Source: Candidatus Cloacimonadota bacterium (GTDB taxonomy: Bacteria > Cloacimonadota > Cloacimonadia > Cloacimonadales > Cloacimonadaceae). Taken from it: a stretch of 64,000 bases of DNA. The stretch's first letter is position 1. The number at the start of each line of letters is the position of its first letter. Made by a program: the position numbers and the translations under genes. The DNA is taken from NCBI GenBank assembly GCA_029781115.1, contig JAKOXG010000003.1, positions 62,001 through 126,000 of the forward strand, in the 5' to 3' direction. The notes beneath the pieces were generated by a model. That model did no database searches, was not told where the DNA came from, and saw only the letters and a list, made by a program, of their open reading frames with translations. Positions 15,866-24,712 of the stretch are shown here, in pieces.

Positions 15866-18331
15866 CTACAGCCCACTGAACAGTAATTCTATTATTCTCT
15901 TATTCTTCAACTGCTCCGCAAGCTTTTCATCTATGGCTTCCTTTTGTTGTGGGGTGATTTTTCCTGCTGCCTCATCCCGCGCAGCCGCAGCTTTTTCCAA
16001 TCCGCTCTCGTGCGCTCTTGCAAACCAGTAATATGATTCTTCAAAATCCTGTTCTGTCCCTTCGCCGTCCCCATACATCGTGGCCAAAGTATACTGTGCA
16101 TCTGTATGCCCTTTATGTGAAGCTCTGAGCAGCCATTTCACCGTCTCGGCTTTGTCCTCATCAACGCCTTGGGCTTTATAATACATAAAAGCCAGTCTAT
16201 ACTGTGCTTCTTCGCTCCCCTGTTCTGCAGCGGCGAGCATCCATTTATGAGCCTCAGCATAATCCTGCTTCACGCCTTCACCAAATCTGTACATGCGTCC
16301 CAACCGGTACTGCGCTCTTACATCTCCTTGGTCTGCAGCTTTAAGGAACCACTTTTTGGCCTCTTTATAATCCTGGTCTACCCCCTCGCCTTTAAAATAC
16401 ATATCAGCCAACAGGTATTGTGCAAATGCAACTCCCTTGAGGGCAGATTTTTTGTACCATTTACGGGCCTCCACAAAATCCTGATCTACACCATGGCCAT
16501 AATAATAAAAGGCACCTATGGCCAGGCATGCATTTTCATCTCCTTGAAGAGCTGCTTCCCGATACCACTTCATGGCTTCAATATAGTCCTTGTCGACACC
16601 CACACCATACTCACACATGGCGGCCAAACTGAATTGGGCAAGTCTGATTCCCTGGTGGGCAGCTTTGCGATACCACTCTGCCGCAGCAGTGCGGTCCAGC
16701 TCTACACCGTAGCCGCCATAATACAATGCACCCAATTCATATTGAGCTTGGGCATATCCCTGCTCTGCCGCTTTACGAATCCACTCCGCGGCAAACCTAC
16801 CGTTCTTTTCCACACCATTTCCCTTGAAATACAATGCGGCCAGATCAAGCTGCGCCTGAGCATCTCCCTGATTTGCCGCTTCCCAGATCGCTTCGATCGC
16901 ATCGGCTTCGGCATCATCATAATCCTCCGGTGTGTCATCGTAGTCCATTTTTGCATCCGTCTGTACGGCGAGAACTGCCTTGTCCCTTGCAGGCTGTATG
17001 GGAATGGGGTTGGGGTCAGGAACGCCGCGGCTTTTCCAAAATTCTTTGAAGAAAGCCTGAGCGCGTCTGTTTGCCTGTTCCAACAAGGCAGCCAAAGACC
17101 AGGCATCCTTCCTCTGCTGAACTCTTTGATCCACCTTTTCTCTTTGCGATTCCGAGAGTTCCCCGTCCAACTTCTTTCTCAGTATATCTCCTTCATAGAA
17201 CTCTTCATATTCCTCCGCAAACGAAAGCCAGTAGTAGGCCTCTTCATAGTCAGGTTCCACACCTTTACCATACGCATACATTTGTGCCAACAAACGCAGC
17301 CCGTGTTCGCTGTTTTCATCTGCTGCTTTGCGAAGCCACTTGAAAGCTTTCTTGAGGTCCCTGTCCCCATTGTGTGCAGTATGATACTCCCACCCCAATT
17401 CGTATTGTGCTCCTTTATGCCCCTGTTCTGCTGCCTTATGAAGCCATCTCAGCATTGGTTTCAACAACCGTGGTCCTGTTATTAAGCCGCCCCGACAATT
17501 GTGGGCATGCTGATATTGTGCTTCGGCATGTCCCTGAAGTGCAGCTTTTTTAAACCACCGCGCGGCTTCGGCTTCGTCACGCTGCTTATACAGGGGATTA
17601 TCATAGATGCAGGCCAATTTGTATTGTGCCTGGGCATCTCCCTGAAGAGCGGCCTCACGATAGCGCTTTAGCTCTTTTGAACCATCCAGGGGCTTGTGAT
17701 AACGCCCGGCTTCGCCATATCTCAAACTAATCTCTGCATTTTCACATCCCTGGCGAGCGGCTTCACGATACCAAAACGCGGCCTTTTTAAAATCCTGATC
17801 CACCCATTCGCCACTGTCATACATCCTCCCCAATCTGTATTGTGCTTCGGCATGTCCCTGATCAGCGGCATCGCTAAACATCTGGTAAGCTGTGGCATGA
17901 TTCTTCATTTCACCTTCATGATGCAGGGTACCAAACACATACTGCGCCTCGGCATCGCCGTCCAATGCAGCTCCGCAAAACCACGAAGCCGCCTTGTTAA
18001 GATCACGCTCCACGCCATAGCCTCTTTGGTAAATGATGCCCATGAAATGCTTCGCCGCAACATCGCCCTGCTTGCACGCCCGAAGTAAATACTTTATCCC
18101 CTCGTCACGATCCTGCTTTACACCCCTGCCAAACAAATATAACAGTCCCAACAGCCGCTCTCCCCCGGCCAAGCCCTGCTGAGCTGCCTTGCGAAACCAT
18201 TTGGCTGCCTCTTTATCATCCTGCTCTGCGCCTTCACCATAATAATACATCAAGCCTACTATCGACTGCGCTTCGGCATCGCCAGCTTTTGCACTTCTCA
18301 ATAAATCTTCAAAGCTATCGTCTTTTTCCAT
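15866..18331 (-). CDS. Sel1-repeat protein, 821 residues, two fused modules
   Basis: More than 15 Sel1 units occur in two blocks. The first block ends in a cap (EEAYYWLSFAEE, LSESQ) followed by a non-repeat linker that is acidic in part (MDYDDTPEDYDDAEADAIE). A second block then ends in a cap (ESYYWFARAHE, ITPQQ). There is no export signal. SD AGGAG is 8 nt before the ATG. The N-terminus (MEKDDSFEDLLR) and upstream DNA match the 232-residue paralogue, so the two share an ancestor by duplication and the larger appears to have gained a second Sel1 protein by fusion. Long + strand frames opposite this gene are shadows of the repeat periodicity. Confidence 0.9.
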   Translation of the reverse strand: MEKDDSFEDLLRSAKAGDAEAQSIVGLMYYYGEGAEQDDKEAAKWFRKAAQQGLAGGERLLGLLYLFGRGVKQDRDEGIKYLLRACKQGDVAAKHFMGIIYQRGYGVERDLNKAASWFCGAALDGDAEAQYVFGTLHHEGEMKNHATAYQMFSDAADQGHAEAQYRLGRMYDSGEWVDQDFKKAAFWYREAARQGCENAEISLRYGEAGRYHKPLDGSKELKRYREAALQGDAQAQYKLACIYDNPLYKQRDEAEAARWFKKAALQGHAEAQYQHAHNCRGGLITGPRLLKPMLRWLHKAAEQGHKGAQYELGWEYHTAHNGDRDLKKAFKWLRKAADENSEHGLRLLAQMYAYGKGVEPDYEEAYYWLSFAEEYEEFYEGDILRKKLDGELSESQREKVDQRVQQRKDAWSLAALLEQANRRAQAFFKEFWKSRGVPDPNPIPIQPARDKAVLAVQTDAKMDYDDTPEDYDDAEADAIEAIWEAANQGDAQAQLDLAALYFKGNGVEKNGRFAAEWIRKAAEQGYAQAQYELGALYYGGYGVELDRTAAAEWYRKAAHQGIRLAQFSLAAMCEYGVGVDKDYIEAMKWYREAALQGDENACLAIGAFYYYGHGVDQDFVEARKWYKKSALKGVAFAQYLLADMYFKGEGVDQDYKEAKKWFLKAADQGDVRAQYRLGRMYRFGEGVKQDYAEAHKWMLAAAEQGSEEAQYRLAFMYYKAQGVDEDKAETVKWLLRASHKGHTDAQYTLATMYGDGEGTEQDFEESYYWFARAHESGLEKAAAARDEAAGKITPQQKEAIDEKLAEQLKNKRIIELLFSGL

Positions 18332-18620
18332 TAGGACGACTCCTATTTGTTTTTTGCAAGAAAAGAAAGGTTTAGCTTTTTGTCAATAAGGATTTGATTT
18401 TCCCTGATTTAACTTACCCATTCGTGTTAATCCGTGTAATTCGTGGAAAAGCACAAGAGGCGGCGGTTCGGCGACCGCCGGCTACAAGATAAGGTCGCTA
18501 TGGGCAAGCGACCATACTTATGCAGTCAAGAGCACACGAATCTCTGAAACCAGCGCAGCTCCTAACACATAAAACCTAAAACCTAACACCTAATACCTAA
18601 TAAAACCAATCAGACTGGCT
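18332..18620. repeat. Mosaic repeat copy 4 plus duplicated Sel1 upstream region
   Basis: Bases 18332-18424 repeat the upstream region of the 232-residue Sel1 gene. The rest holds ATTCGTG/ATCCGTG decamers (18419-18448), hairpins GGCGGT-TCGGCG-ACCGCC (18462-18479) and GGTCGCT-ATGGGCA-AGCGACC (18493-18513), the core CCAGCGCAGC (about 18551-18560) and CCTAAAA/CCTAACA/CCTAATA heptamers (18561-18600). There is no gene here. Confidence 0.8.
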
Positions 18621-19505
18621 TTATTCACGTCTCTTGAGCCATGCCTCCGCTCTGGCTTCCAGCTTATCTACCTGCTCTGGGGAAAGATGCTCAACTACAT
18701 CGTCTTTATTGAAGTCTGAGTAACCGGCTCCCATCCCATTTTCCTCTGCGATATACAGCCAGAAATAGGCCTCCTCATGATTGACGGGTGCACCCTTGCC
18801 GCGGGCATAACAAAAGCCCAATTGCCACTGAGCGTAAACGTTATCCTGTTCAGCTGCCAGACGATAGAGCCTCAAGGCTTCAGCGGCATTTTCTTCTACG
18901 CCGGTGGCAGTCTCATAAAGCAGACCCAGCCAATACTGAGCATCCGGATGGCCTTTGTCGGCGGCGATGCGATACCATTTGGCGGCTTCGGTGGGATCGT
19001 CCTCAATCTCGGCATAATAGTAGCCCACCTGAGCATTCCCTTCGGCACTTCCCTGAGCGGCGGCTTTCTTATACCATCTCAGCGATTCCTGATGATCTGT
19101 TTCAACGCCGATGCCCCAGCTATACATGCGCCCCAAGCCGCACTGCCCATCTGCATCCCCTTGGTCTGCGGCTAAGCGATACCACTTTTGAGCTTCGTAG
19201 CTATCTTCAGATACTCCCCTGCCAAAGAAATAGATGTCACCCAGCATGCTTTGCGCTTTGGCATGGCCTTGATCGGCGGCTCTACGGAACCATTTGACGG
19301 CTTCGGTATAGTCCTGATCCACACCCTTGCCGTCATGATAGGCTTTGCCCTTCAAATACAGTGATTGCGCATCATCTGCTGCTGGTGCCTGGGGTGCTGG
19401 TGGTGCTTCAGGCGCCTTGGACGCTGGCTTCTTGCCGTTGGCGGCGCAGGCGGTTGAAAAGATCAGGCTGCAGAGCAGCAAGGTAATAATCGGTATCTTT
19501 TTCAT
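18621..19505 (-). CDS. Exported Sel1-repeat protein, 294 residues
   Basis: The start at 19505 is chosen because AAGGAGA lies just upstream and the protein then opens with a clear signal peptide (MKKIPIITLLLCSLIFSTAC). An upstream in-frame ATG at 19538 has no such support. The signal ends STACAAN, which could be a lipobox with unusual -3 residue or a signal peptidase I site, so the protein is either a lipoprotein or periplasmic. About six Sel1 units follow a short Ala/Pro-rich linker, then the cluster cap (EEAYFWLYIAEE, LSPEQ, EAWL). The same TACAAN signal occurs in the next two genes. The overall form resembles Hcp-like secreted Sel1 proteins; the function is unknown. Confidence 0.9.
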   Translation of the reverse strand: MKKIPIITLLLCSLIFSTACAANGKKPASKAPEAPPAPQAPAADDAQSLYLKGKAYHDGKGVDQDYTEAVKWFRRAADQGHAKAQSMLGDIYFFGRGVSEDSYEAQKWYRLAADQGDADGQCGLGRMYSWGIGVETDHQESLRWYKKAAAQGSAEGNAQVGYYYAEIEDDPTEAAKWYRIAADKGHPDAQYWLGLLYETATGVEENAAEALRLYRLAAEQDNVYAQWQLGFCYARGKGAPVNHEEAYFWLYIAEENGMGAGYSDFNKDDVVEHLSPEQVDKLEARAEAWLKRRE

Positions 19506-19538
19506 CTGGTTCTCCTTTTTAGTTTTCCACGGATGCAA

Positions 19539-21755
19539 TTACTGGTGAAGCTCCTTCGCCCTATTCCAAACCCGCGCTCTTTGTTCAATGGTCAGTTTCT
19601 GTGCCAGCTCGTGCAATTCATCTGCCACCCACATGGTGTCAGAAGCGAGCAGCAGCCAGTAATATGCCTCTTCATTGTTTTGAGTGACGCCCAAGCCTTG
19701 GCGATACATCTCACTCAGGCGATGCTGTGGAGCCGGAACTCCTTGCAGGGCAGCCATCTGATACCACTTTGCCGCCTCAGCATAATCCTGCGTCACGCCG
19801 TCGCCTTCATCATACATGACTCCCAGGTCGAGCTGCGCATAAGCGTGCCCCTGTTCAGCGGCTCTACGCAGCCATTTCAGCGCCTCGTAAACATCTTCCG
19901 AGCCTTCCCATCTGTAGTATCCGCCCAGCCAATACTGTGCAATATCCAAACCCTGGTCTGCGGCTTTGCGGCACCAGGTCAATGCTTCAGAGCTGTTTGC
20001 GGCCACGCCGGTACCACTGTGATACATGGTGGCCAGGCGATACTGGGCATAGGCATTTCCTTGCAGGGCGGCATCTTGAAACCAACTTAAAGCTTCCGCT
20101 TCATTGCGCTGGATGCCCACACCCTCGTAATAGATATAGCCCAGATAGTATTGGGCAAGTGGCAATCTGTTGTTAGCGGCCTTGCGATACCACTTCAGGG
20201 CTTGGGCGTCATCCTGCTCCACGCCAATGCCCCATTTGTAGATGGCGCCCAGATCACACTGTGCCTGCGCATGTTCTTGAGCGGCGGCTTTCAGATACCA
20301 CTTCAGGGCTTCAGCATCGTCCTGCTTCACGCCCTGGCCGAGGTGATAGCTCGCAGCCAGGTTGTATTGCGCTTGCGCATCGCCCTGATCCGCCAGCTTA
20401 CGATAGCGATTCAATTCTTGGGCTGCATCTGCGCTTGACTCCAAGCTGCGCCGCGATCTGACATAACCTTCATCGGTAGCCAAACGAAACAGGGTTGCTG
20501 CCTCAGAGCGATTCCGCTCCACGCCTATGCCGGCGTCATACATCAAGGCCAACATGTGCTGTGCAGGTGCAAACCCTTTGATGGAGGCCTGTTCAAACCA
20601 TTTGGCTGCCTCGGGATAATCACGCTTCATACCTTGCCCATGAAAATGCATCAAGCCCAGATAGTAGTCCACGGCTGCATCTTTGGCAGCTGAAGCTTTG
20701 AGGAGCCATTTGTGAGCTTGGGCAAAGTCCTGCTTTACTCCCTCACCGCGATAATACATCAAACCCAGCGTATACTGTGCATCAGATGAGCCCGCCTCTG
20801 CAGCTTGGCGGTAAAGTCTGACTGCCTCGGCGTCATCACGCTGAACGCCCTCACCATGGCGATACATCCCGGCCAAGCAAAGCTGCGCTTCTGCCAAGCC
20901 TCGAGCAGCGGCTTTGCGATACCACTGCAAAGCCTCATCACGATCCTGATACACTGCCTGTCCATAAAAATACATCTCACCCAAGATAATTTCAGCAAAA
21001 GCCGAACCCTTATCAGACATATCGCTCAGTATCTGCACCGCTTCTTCAGGATAGGCCTGCCGGAGTTCTTCATCCTGATACACCGTTTCCCAGAGCAGTT
21101 CCCGACCCAGGTTTTCCACAGCCACTGCTTTCTGATACCATCTGAATGCTTCGGCAAAATTACGCTTTACGCCCACGCCGTTGTGATACATTGTCACCAA
21201 TCTGAGCTGTGCCGCAACCGCTCCCTGCAAAGCGGATCTGTGGAACCATTGGAAGGCCTGAGCATAGTCCCTTTCCACGCCGGCGCCCTCAAAATAGATG
21301 TAGCCCAGCCAATACTGCGCTTCCGCATCGCCCTGCGCTGCAGCTTGGCGATACCAGTTGAGCGCCTCAGCATAATCAGGCTCGATATCTTCACTAAAGA
21401 GATAGATCTCGCCCAAGGCGCGCTGGGCTTCCACTTGCCCCTTGGCTGCGGCTTTGCGATACCAGCTGATGGCCTGAGGAACATCCGGTACCACACCGTA
21501 GCCCCAGTGATACATCTTGCCCAGCTCGTACTCTGCTTCGGTGTGCCCCTGCAGAGCGGCTTGACGATACCACTTCATCGCTTCATAATAATCCGGAGCT
21601 GAGACGTCCTTGCCCTCGTCATACTTTTTGCCCAGCAGATACTGAGATTGGGCGTCAGTGGCTGATGCCTTGGGTGCTGGCTGCTTGCTGTTGGCAGCAC
21701 AGGCGGTCGTTAAGGCGATGCTGCAGATCAGCATTGCTATGAGTATCTTTTTCAT
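19539..21755 (-). CDS. Exported Sel1-repeat protein, 738 residues
   Basis: The start at 21755 follows AAGGAAC and gives the signal peptide MKKILIAMLICSIALTTAC; the frame extends upstream to 21869 without support. About 18 Sel1 units can be counted, with an irregular stretch near the middle (EEAVQILSDMSDKGSAF) and another (DAAQELNRYRKLADQGD) that look like worn or non-Sel1 insertions. It closes with the cap EEAYYWLLLASD and LTIEQ. It is one of three consecutive exported Sel1 paralogues, the gap to the gene downstream being 33 bp. Envelope location is inferred; partners are unknown. Confidence 0.9.
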   Translation of the reverse strand: MKKILIAMLICSIALTTACAANSKQPAPKASATDAQSQYLLGKKYDEGKDVSAPDYYEAMKWYRQAALQGHTEAEYELGKMYHWGYGVVPDVPQAISWYRKAAAKGQVEAQRALGEIYLFSEDIEPDYAEALNWYRQAAAQGDAEAQYWLGYIYFEGAGVERDYAQAFQWFHRSALQGAVAAQLRLVTMYHNGVGVKRNFAEAFRWYQKAVAVENLGRELLWETVYQDEELRQAYPEEAVQILSDMSDKGSAFAEIILGEMYFYGQAVYQDRDEALQWYRKAAARGLAEAQLCLAGMYRHGEGVQRDDAEAVRLYRQAAEAGSSDAQYTLGLMYYRGEGVKQDFAQAHKWLLKASAAKDAAVDYYLGLMHFHGQGMKRDYPEAAKWFEQASIKGFAPAQHMLALMYDAGIGVERNRSEAATLFRLATDEGYVRSRRSLESSADAAQELNRYRKLADQGDAQAQYNLAASYHLGQGVKQDDAEALKWYLKAAAQEHAQAQCDLGAIYKWGIGVEQDDAQALKWYRKAANNRLPLAQYYLGYIYYEGVGIQRNEAEALSWFQDAALQGNAYAQYRLATMYHSGTGVAANSSEALTWCRKAADQGLDIAQYWLGGYYRWEGSEDVYEALKWLRRAAEQGHAYAQLDLGVMYDEGDGVTQDYAEAAKWYQMAALQGVPAPQHRLSEMYRQGLGVTQNNEEAYYWLLLASDTMWVADELHELAQKLTIEQRARVWNRAKELHQ

Positions 21756-21770
21756 AAGTAGTTCCTTTTT

Positions 21771-21865
21771 AGCTTTTCCACGGATATTCACGGATAAACA
21801 CGGACGGAAGGTTCGCAATCGTTGACTGATAAAGCCAGCGGAGCTGGCCGCTCTCACTCTCTCCC
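21771..21865. repeat. Short repeat fragment between Sel1 genes
   Basis: CCACGGAT-type decamers (21779-21808: units beginning CACGGAT/CACGGAC) are followed by a CCAGCGGAGCTGG palindrome and a CTCACTCTCTCCCT-type direct repeat that runs into the 3' end of the upstream Sel1 gene. Similar single CCACGGATGCA pieces lie at 19520-19533 and 23401-23420. Confidence 0.6.
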
Positions 21866-23281
21866 TCACTCACTCTCTCCCTCTTCGTAGGCTTCTATCC
21901 ATTTTTCGACTCTTTGGTCGATCTCAGACCTTTTTGCCGGTGAAAGCTGCTGTGACAGCTCTTCCAGTTGTTCCCAGACGTAGGCGGTGGAATCTGCTAC
22001 CTTGATCCAGAAATAGGCTTCTTCAAGGTCTTTGGTCACGCCCAGTCCTTGCGCATAGCATTGGCTCAGATAAATCTGTGCTTCAGAATATCCGCCTTCT
22101 GCGCCCATGCGGAGCCATTTTACAGCCTCGGCGTAGTCCTGCTTTACCTCTGTGCCATTGAAGTAGAGCTCGCCCAAGGCAAGTTGCGCCTCAGTCCAGC
22201 CTTGAAGGGCAGATTTGCGATACCATTGCAGTGCTGTGTTGATGTCTCGCTCCACACCTTGGCCATTTTGATACATGCGCCCCAACCAGCACTGCGCATC
22301 TGCATCTCCCTGATCAGCGGCTTTGCGATACCATTTCAGCGCCTCAGTATTGCTCTCCTTCACACCTGCTCCCCATCTGTATTTGAAGCCCAAACGCAGC
22401 TGTGCCTGGGTGTGCCCCTGGTCGGCAGCCCGGCGCAACAACCACAAGGCCTCATCATTATCCACGATGCCACCCAGACCCGCCTCAAGCCAAGTCCCCA
22501 GCTCATACTGAGCGGGCGCATAGTTTTGCTCTACCGCTTGATACATCCACTTTAATATGTCAGAGATGTCATCATCCGGACCCAAGCGTTTGTAATAGGT
22601 GACACCCAAGATAAACTGTGCGGGTGCGCTGCCCGAATTTGCAGACCTGAGCCACCATTTTTCTGCCTCCTGGGTGTTTTGCGGCAGCTTGGGATCGTGA
22701 AAATAGAGCAAACCCAGATAATACTGCGCATTGGCGTGGCCTTGGTCGGCGGCTTTGCGCAGCCATTGGAACGCCTCGGCAAAATCCTGAGTTACGCCCT
22801 GGCCGTCATGATACATCAGCCCCAGATGAAACTGAGCATCCGCATCGCCCTGAGCGGCAGCTTGGCGATACTCTTTGAGCTTTTTGACGTCGTAAGCCAA
22901 ACTGGTTTTGACTCTTGCGTAACCCCTATCAGCGGCTCTGGCAAACCATTTTGCCGCCTCATTGGGATCAGTTTTCACGCCCTGGCCATGCTGATACATC
23001 AAGCCCAGCCAATAATGTGCTCTGGCATCTCCCATCTTGGCAGCTTTATGGAGCCATTTCCCGGCTTCTGCATAATCCTGCTTCACACCTTGGCTATTAT
23101 AATACATGAGACCCAATTGGAACTGAGCGGCTTTATCTCCCTGAACAGCAGCGATGCGATACCGCTCCAAATCTTCAGAGTAGCCCTGCTTCACGCCTGC
23201 CTGAGGCGTCTTGCTGTTGGCGGCGCAGGCGGTCGAAAACACCAAACCGCAAAGCAGAGTGACTATGAGTAGCTTCTTCAT
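21866..23281 (-). CDS. Exported Sel1-repeat protein, 471 residues
   Basis: A strong GGAGG precedes ATG 23281. The signal peptide is MKKLLIVTLLCGLVFSTAC followed by AANSK, nearly identical to the two downstream paralogues. About 11 Sel1 units follow, interrupted by a region (KVKTSLAYDVKKLKEYR-like) joining two blocks, and the protein ends with the cap EEAYFWIKVADS, LSPAKR and EKWIEAYEEGESE. This is the promoter-proximal member of the Sel1 run: TTGACA occurs about 55 bp upstream on the minus strand, without a clean -10. A scaffold or envelope role is possible; nothing in the sequence fixes it. Confidence 0.9.
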   Translation of the reverse strand: MKKLLIVTLLCGLVFSTACAANSKTPQAGVKQGYSEDLERYRIAAVQGDKAAQFQLGLMYYNSQGVKQDYAEAGKWLHKAAKMGDARAHYWLGLMYQHGQGVKTDPNEAAKWFARAADRGYARVKTSLAYDVKKLKEYRQAAAQGDADAQFHLGLMYHDGQGVTQDFAEAFQWLRKAADQGHANAQYYLGLLYFHDPKLPQNTQEAEKWWLRSANSGSAPAQFILGVTYYKRLGPDDDISDILKWMYQAVEQNYAPAQYELGTWLEAGLGGIVDNDEALWLLRRAADQGHTQAQLRLGFKYRWGAGVKESNTEALKWYRKAADQGDADAQCWLGRMYQNGQGVERDINTALQWYRKSALQGWTEAQLALGELYFNGTEVKQDYAEAVKWLRMGAEGGYSEAQIYLSQCYAQGLGVTKDLEEAYFWIKVADSTAYVWEQLEELSQQLSPAKRSEIDQRVEKWIEAYEEGESE

Positions 23282-23708
23282 ATTTGTACCTCCAAATTCT
23301 TCACTCTTCGCAAGTAGATATTTGTTGAGCTTTTTGTCAAGTCTGATTATCCTGCAGAAGGCGGAATGATGGAGAGAGCCGGACTGTCACACTGCCCCTG
23401 ATCCATGTGCATCCGTGAAAACAAGAAAAAGCTTGACCGTGAGACTCAGCGCAAAATGATGTGATCCAAGATAAAAGAGTGAGGCTCAAGTTCATTTATG
23501 GTGGGTTAAATGATTGCCAACTACCGGCATTACCAAACCAGAATAATGCAATGTTCCTTACCTACCTCTTCCTTACTGAGCCTCCCGGATATTACCCGGA
23601 GCCTCCCGGGAAAAACCCGAGTATCTCCACGGCATCTCCGGGCGGGTAAGTAAGGGCCAGGTCAGTGATGAGCTTCGACTCACTAAAACTGAACATGAGC
23701 CAAGAGTA
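23282..23708. other. Gene-free region with multi-hairpin element
   Basis: This 427-bp stretch holds the divergent upstream regions of a Sel1 gene (minus) and the HhH glycosylase gene (plus). A fragment of the ATCCGTG repeat lies at 23401-23425 and the structured element at 23571-23655. I see no gene; short frames here lack start signals. Confidence 0.7.
23571..23655 (+). repeat. Structured multi-hairpin repeat, copy 1
   Basis: A closing stem CCTTACT/AGTAAGG (23571-23577 with 23649-23655) encloses a CCGG-loop-CCGG hairpin, a CTC(CC)GGG-AAAAA-CCCGAG bulged hairpin and a third arm. A stretch of about 40 nt at the centre is identical to the copy at 36633-36720. The closing stem differs there by a compensating pair change, which supports a folded form. 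Confidence 0.75.
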
Positions 23709-24368
23709 ATGAGCATGACACTATTAGAGATATATCAGAGCTTGCGTGACCTCTACGGTCACAGAGGCGGGTGGCCGGGTGAGACCACCGATGAGATCAT
23801 AATCGGCGCAATCCTCACCCAAAATGTCACTTGGAAAAACGTGGAAAAAGCACTCCACAAGCTCAAAGAAAACGGGCTGATCTCGATGGTGGAGATCTAT
23901 CATACACCGGCAGAGCGCATCGCACCACTCATCATCCCCACGCGCTACTACAACATGAAAGCGCAAAGGCTGAAGAACTTTGCCAGCTTCTTTCATGACG
24001 AATATTCCTTCTCATATCCTAAGATGTTCAACGTGGATACGGCGACCTTGAGGAACCAACTGCTGCAGATCAAGGGAATCGGACGCGAAACTGCGGATTC
24101 AATCCTGCTTTACGCCGGCGGGAAGCTGCAATTCGTCACGGATGCCTATACTGCCAGACTGTTGGGCCGACTGGGCTTTTTTACCGAGAAACTCACCTAT
24201 GACGAACAGGTCGCCCGGATCGTGGAACAAATCCCCGCAGATGTAGACCTCTATCAAGATATGCACGCCCAGATCGTGCACTTTTCGGCGACCGTGTGTA
24301 AAGCCAAGCCACTGTGTGGAGAGTGTGTTTTGAGGCGAAGCTGCGCTTCGCCTTCGGCAAGGTGTTAG
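23709..24368 (+). CDS. HhH-GPD DNA glycosylase, endonuclease III/MagIII-like
   Basis: A 219-residue base-excision-repair protein. It has the ILTQNVTWKNVEKA motif typical of endonuclease III-related enzymes, the helix-hairpin-helix LLQIKGIGRETADSIL and the catalytic Asp in FVTDAY. The lysine of bifunctional endonuclease III (GRKTA) is Glu here (GRETA), so a monofunctional glycosylase such as a 3-methyladenine (MagIII-type) enzyme is more likely than an AP lyase. Four cysteines spaced C-X5-C-X2-C-X5-C at the C-terminus fit a [4Fe-4S] cluster. The last 12 codons, including the fourth cysteine and the stop, lie inside repeat DNA (a 21-nt palindrome at 24333-24353 and a heptamer array). Confidence 0.88.
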   Translation: MSMTLLEIYQSLRDLYGHRGGWPGETTDEIIIGAILTQNVTWKNVEKALHKLKENGLISMVEIYHTPAERIAPLIIPTRYYNMKAQRLKNFASFFHDEYSFSYPKMFNVDTATLRNQLLQIKGIGRETADSILLYAGGKLQFVTDAYTARLLGRLGFFTEKLTYDEQVARIVEQIPADVDLYQDMHAQIVHFSATVCKAKPLCGECVLRRSCASPSARC

Positions 24369-24644
24369 GTGTTAGCGGCCGGCGGGGTCGGCCAGGTGTT
24401 AGGTACTAGGTGTTAGGTGTTAGGAGCTGACGCACGCGTGTACGGGCGGTCGCTATGGCAAGCAACCATACATCTCCCATCCGTGATCATCCGTGTGCAT
24501 CCGTGGAAAAACAAAGAGCTTCAGAGCTGCGCGTATTCCAGTGAAGAGCACACGTGTCTCTGAAACCAGCGCAGCCCTAACCCCTAACACCTAAAACCTA
24601 AAACCTGGCGGCTAAGCCGTAGCGGCTAAGCCGCCCGCAAAAAA
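24333..24644 (+). repeat. Mosaic repeat copy 5
   Basis: It starts inside the glycosylase 3' end with a perfect 9-bp stem (AGGCGAAGC) around a TGC loop. GCCTTCGGCAAGGTGTTAG and TGTTAGG heptamers (24361-24421, split by a CGGCCGGCGGGGTCGGCC segment) follow. Then come the hairpin GGTCGCT-ATGGCA-AGCAACC (24448-24467, one mismatch), ATCCGTG decamers (about 24479-24508), the CCAGCGCAGC core, CCTAACA heptamers (about 24573-24605) and a tandem GCGGCTAAGCCG palindrome (24607-24635). It fills the gap before the TatD-family gene; no other gene is visible in 24369-24712. Confidence 0.8.
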
Positions 24645-24712
24645 ACTCTTTGACAAGATACAGCCCTTGGATTTTCGTTGTCCGATATCAAATAATGGGA
24701 AAAAGTATAGAT

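Noticed and set aside
16169-17485. 438-residue open frame on the + strand
   Set aside because: It lies opposite a Sel1 gene, repeats every 36 residues as its shadow, and has no ribosome-binding site.
24361-24425. Telomere-like TGTTAGG arrays as replicon ends
   Set aside because: Arrays are short, internal, inverted at both ends of repeats, and other heptamers occupy the same position.
24650-24678. Promoter for the TatD-family gene
   Set aside because: TTGACA is present but there is no acceptable -10 hexamer at 16-18 bp.
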